Shown: piece by piece, positions 63,801 through 64,000 of the stretch
Layout of the letters: each line of letters starts with the position of its first letter
How positions within the stretch are numbered: position 1 is the first letter of the stretch
DNA from: Streptomyces sp. HNM0575
GTDB taxonomy: Bacteria; Actinomycetota; Actinomycetes; Streptomycetales; Streptomycetaceae
Assembly: GCF_012726265.1 (NCBI RefSeq)
Contig: NZ_JAASAG010000001.1
Coordinates: 918,691-982,690 of the forward strand
DNA: 64,000 nt
Direction: 5' to 3'
Notes under the pieces: model-generated
What the model was told of the DNA's origin: nothing
Database searches by the model: none
What the model saw: the letters and a program-made list of their open reading frames with translations, nothing else
Translations under genes and position numbers: made by a program

Positions 63801-64000
63801 TGGCGGTGACCGTTGTCGTGGTCGCGGCGGCGTTGACGGTGAGGGTGTCGGTTGCCGTGGATGCGGTGAAGCAGACGTTGGTGGGGGTGTAGGTGGCGGT
63901 GATGGTGCCGCTGGTGAGGGTGGTGCTGGCGGGTGCGCAGGCTTGTCCGGTGGCATCGAGGGGGTAGGTGCCGGTGACTCCTGCCGTGCCGCTGAAGGTG
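60898..64000 (-). CDS. Large secreted Ig-like repeat protein, 5' end outside the window
   Basis: The reverse frame is open from the stop at 60898-60900 to the right edge (over 1,030 residues) with no start needed, so the N-terminus is off-window. It consists of about nine full Ig-like domains of 96-98 residues (period 288-294 bp) plus a part of a tenth. Each reads TTTTISATPNP..CGQSVTVCATV, then GNTPTGNVTFGGTAGVTGTYPV, GQACAPASTTL, SGTITATYNPTDACFA and LTVNAAA. Every copy has four Cys at fixed places, implying two disulfides. The C-terminal 110 residues form a different Ig-like domain ending FVPVPSVP, without LPXTG or membrane anchor. Likely an extracellular stalk or adhesin. Confidence 0.88.
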   Translation of the reverse strand, partial: TFSGTAGVTGTYPLDATGQACAPASTTLTSGTITATYTPTNVCFTASTATDTLTVNAAATTTTVTATPDPAICGEPVTVCATVTNDDVPANTPTGNVTFSGTAGVTGTYPLDATGQACAPASTTLTSGTITATYTPTDACFTASTATDTLTVNAAATTTTVTATPDPSVCGDSVTVCATVTNDDFPGNTPTGNVTFGGTAGVTGTFPLVGGEACAAPSTMLASGTVIATYDPDDACFATSIDTEELTVNPAATSTTITATPNPAVCGDSVTVCATVTGGPSTPTGNVTFGGTAGVTGTYPVDATGQACAPASTTLTSGTITAIYNPTDSCFAPSTATPVDLTVTSAATTTTIDLTPPGPYTCGDSITVCATVANDDVPGNTPTGTVTFGGTAGLMGTYPVDATGQACAPASTALVSGTITATYDPTDACFAASTATDTLTVNAAATTTTISATPNPAICGESVTVCATVTNDDVPGNTPTGNVTFSGTAGVTGTYPVIAGQACAPASTTLDSGTITATYNPTDACFAASTATDTLTVNAAATTTTISATPNPSICGQSVTVCATVTNTGAPGNTPTGNVTFGGTAGVTGTYPVDATGQACAPASTTLTSGTITATYNPTDACFATSTATPVTLTVNAAATTTTLSATPNPSTCGQSVTVCATVANTGVPGNTPTGSVTFGGTAGVTGTYPVVAGQACAPASTALTSGTVTATYNPDTATCFATSTATPLTLTVNPAPTTTTLSATPNPSTCGQSVTVCATVAGGPSTPTGTVTFTEPNGTLHSNVPLTAGQACFTSTTLTNGNLQATYTPDSPCFATSTAAPLAITVNAAATTTTVVATPNPSTCGQSVTVCATVAGGSSTPTGTVTFTGPGVSTTVPLTGGQACFTSSSLSSGTITATYNGAACFATSSGTVNIVSTAVNTTVTAPPAQIRRRTNGQLVIQTMNATLRNSATMAPIAGQTVVFTANAAGGPIVLGSAITNASGVATLAPPTFTVPVSIVSATTYTASFAGAPCVNPSSATATLTFVPVPSVP
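60930..64000. repeat. DNA-level tandem repeat array, period about 290 bp
   Basis: The Ig-like coding region shows near-identical DNA blocks, for example CGCAGACGGTGACCGA around 61444, 61726, 62012, 62318, 63180 and 63470 and GCCGTGGATGC(G/A)GCGAAGCAG around 62410, 62698 and 63565. High similarity between neighbours indicates recent duplication or gene conversion. Confidence 0.8.

Noticed and set aside
61304..63892. Series of + strand frames reading MPVTPAVPPKVTLPVGV in the repeat region
   Set aside because: They recur because the underlying DNA repeats; the reverse frame is continuous, cysteine-patterned and ends before a terminator, so it is the coding one.
60930..64000. CRISPR-like periodicity
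   Set aside because: The period is about 290 bp without spacers and the repeats are protein coding.

Overview
The window looks like chromosomal DNA of a Streptomyces or close relative. It is very GC-rich, uses GTG starts freely (one TTG), has many 4-bp ATGA/GTGA gene overlaps, and carries typical streptomycete families (TetR and MerR regulators, lipoprotein binding proteins, monomeric isocitrate dehydrogenase, MAB_1171c protein, ImmA/IrrE peptidase). I saw no rRNA, tRNA, CRISPR array, complete insertion sequence or phage structural gene. About 54 genes or gene remnants can be supported. All family names are from recognition by eye; no search was run.

Region by region. 1-5.3 kb: accessory genes (unknown protein, small membrane protein, hydrolase remnant, VanX-like dipeptidase, MFS transporter, FG-GAP membrane protein). 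5.6-14.2 kb: a tightly coupled seven-to-eight-gene operon of the MSMEG_0565-0572 / Nit1C type (flavoprotein, amidohydrolase, Sll0783-like protein, radical SAM, GNAT-AIR synthase fusion, two carbon-nitrogen hydrolases, glycosyltransferase). The second hydrolase has lost the catalytic Cys and Glu. 14.3-17.8 kb: two Imm50-like proteins and an amino-acid ABC transporter. 18.2-20.4 kb: a TIR-NB-ARC (STAND) protein with a 12-bp tandem repeat on its 3' side and a G11 tract upstream. 20.9-29.9 kb: PL7 alginate lyase, hydrolase remnant, flavin reductase, ene-reductase divergent from a MerR regulator, cupin, TetR-MFS pair divergent from an SMP-30 lactonase and a luciferase-like oxidoreductase.

30.1-43.1 kb: small conserved proteins, an XRE / ImmA-IrrE / MAB_1171c / aldo-keto reductase group, a GH18 chitinase-like lipoprotein, a DacB-type carboxypeptidase, an SseB-like protein, a cysteine desulfurase-like enzyme, a His-rich zinc-ribbon membrane protein and a YoeB remnant. 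43.4-48.5 kb: isocitrate dehydrogenase, a methyltransferase, and a glutaryl-CoA-dehydrogenase-like enzyme divergent from a TetR regulator. 48.9-53.4 kb: one 1,512-residue trypsin-NACHT-TPR protein. 53.7-57.6 kb: a compact operon of an Fe(II)/2-oxoglutarate oxygenase, a SAM methyltransferase and a choline/carnitine acyltransferase-family enzyme, which suggests synthesis of a small hydroxylated, methylated and acylated metabolite. 57.8-64 kb: leucine-rich-repeat protein, an orphan sugar-binding lipoprotein, and the C-terminal part of a large secreted Ig-like repeat protein with four cysteines per repeat that runs off the right edge.

The most interesting items are the variant Nit1C-like operon with its pseudo-hydrolase, the oxygenase-methyltransferase-acyltransferase operon, and the two STAND proteins (TIR and trypsin effectors), which resemble bacterial NLR-type defence proteins.
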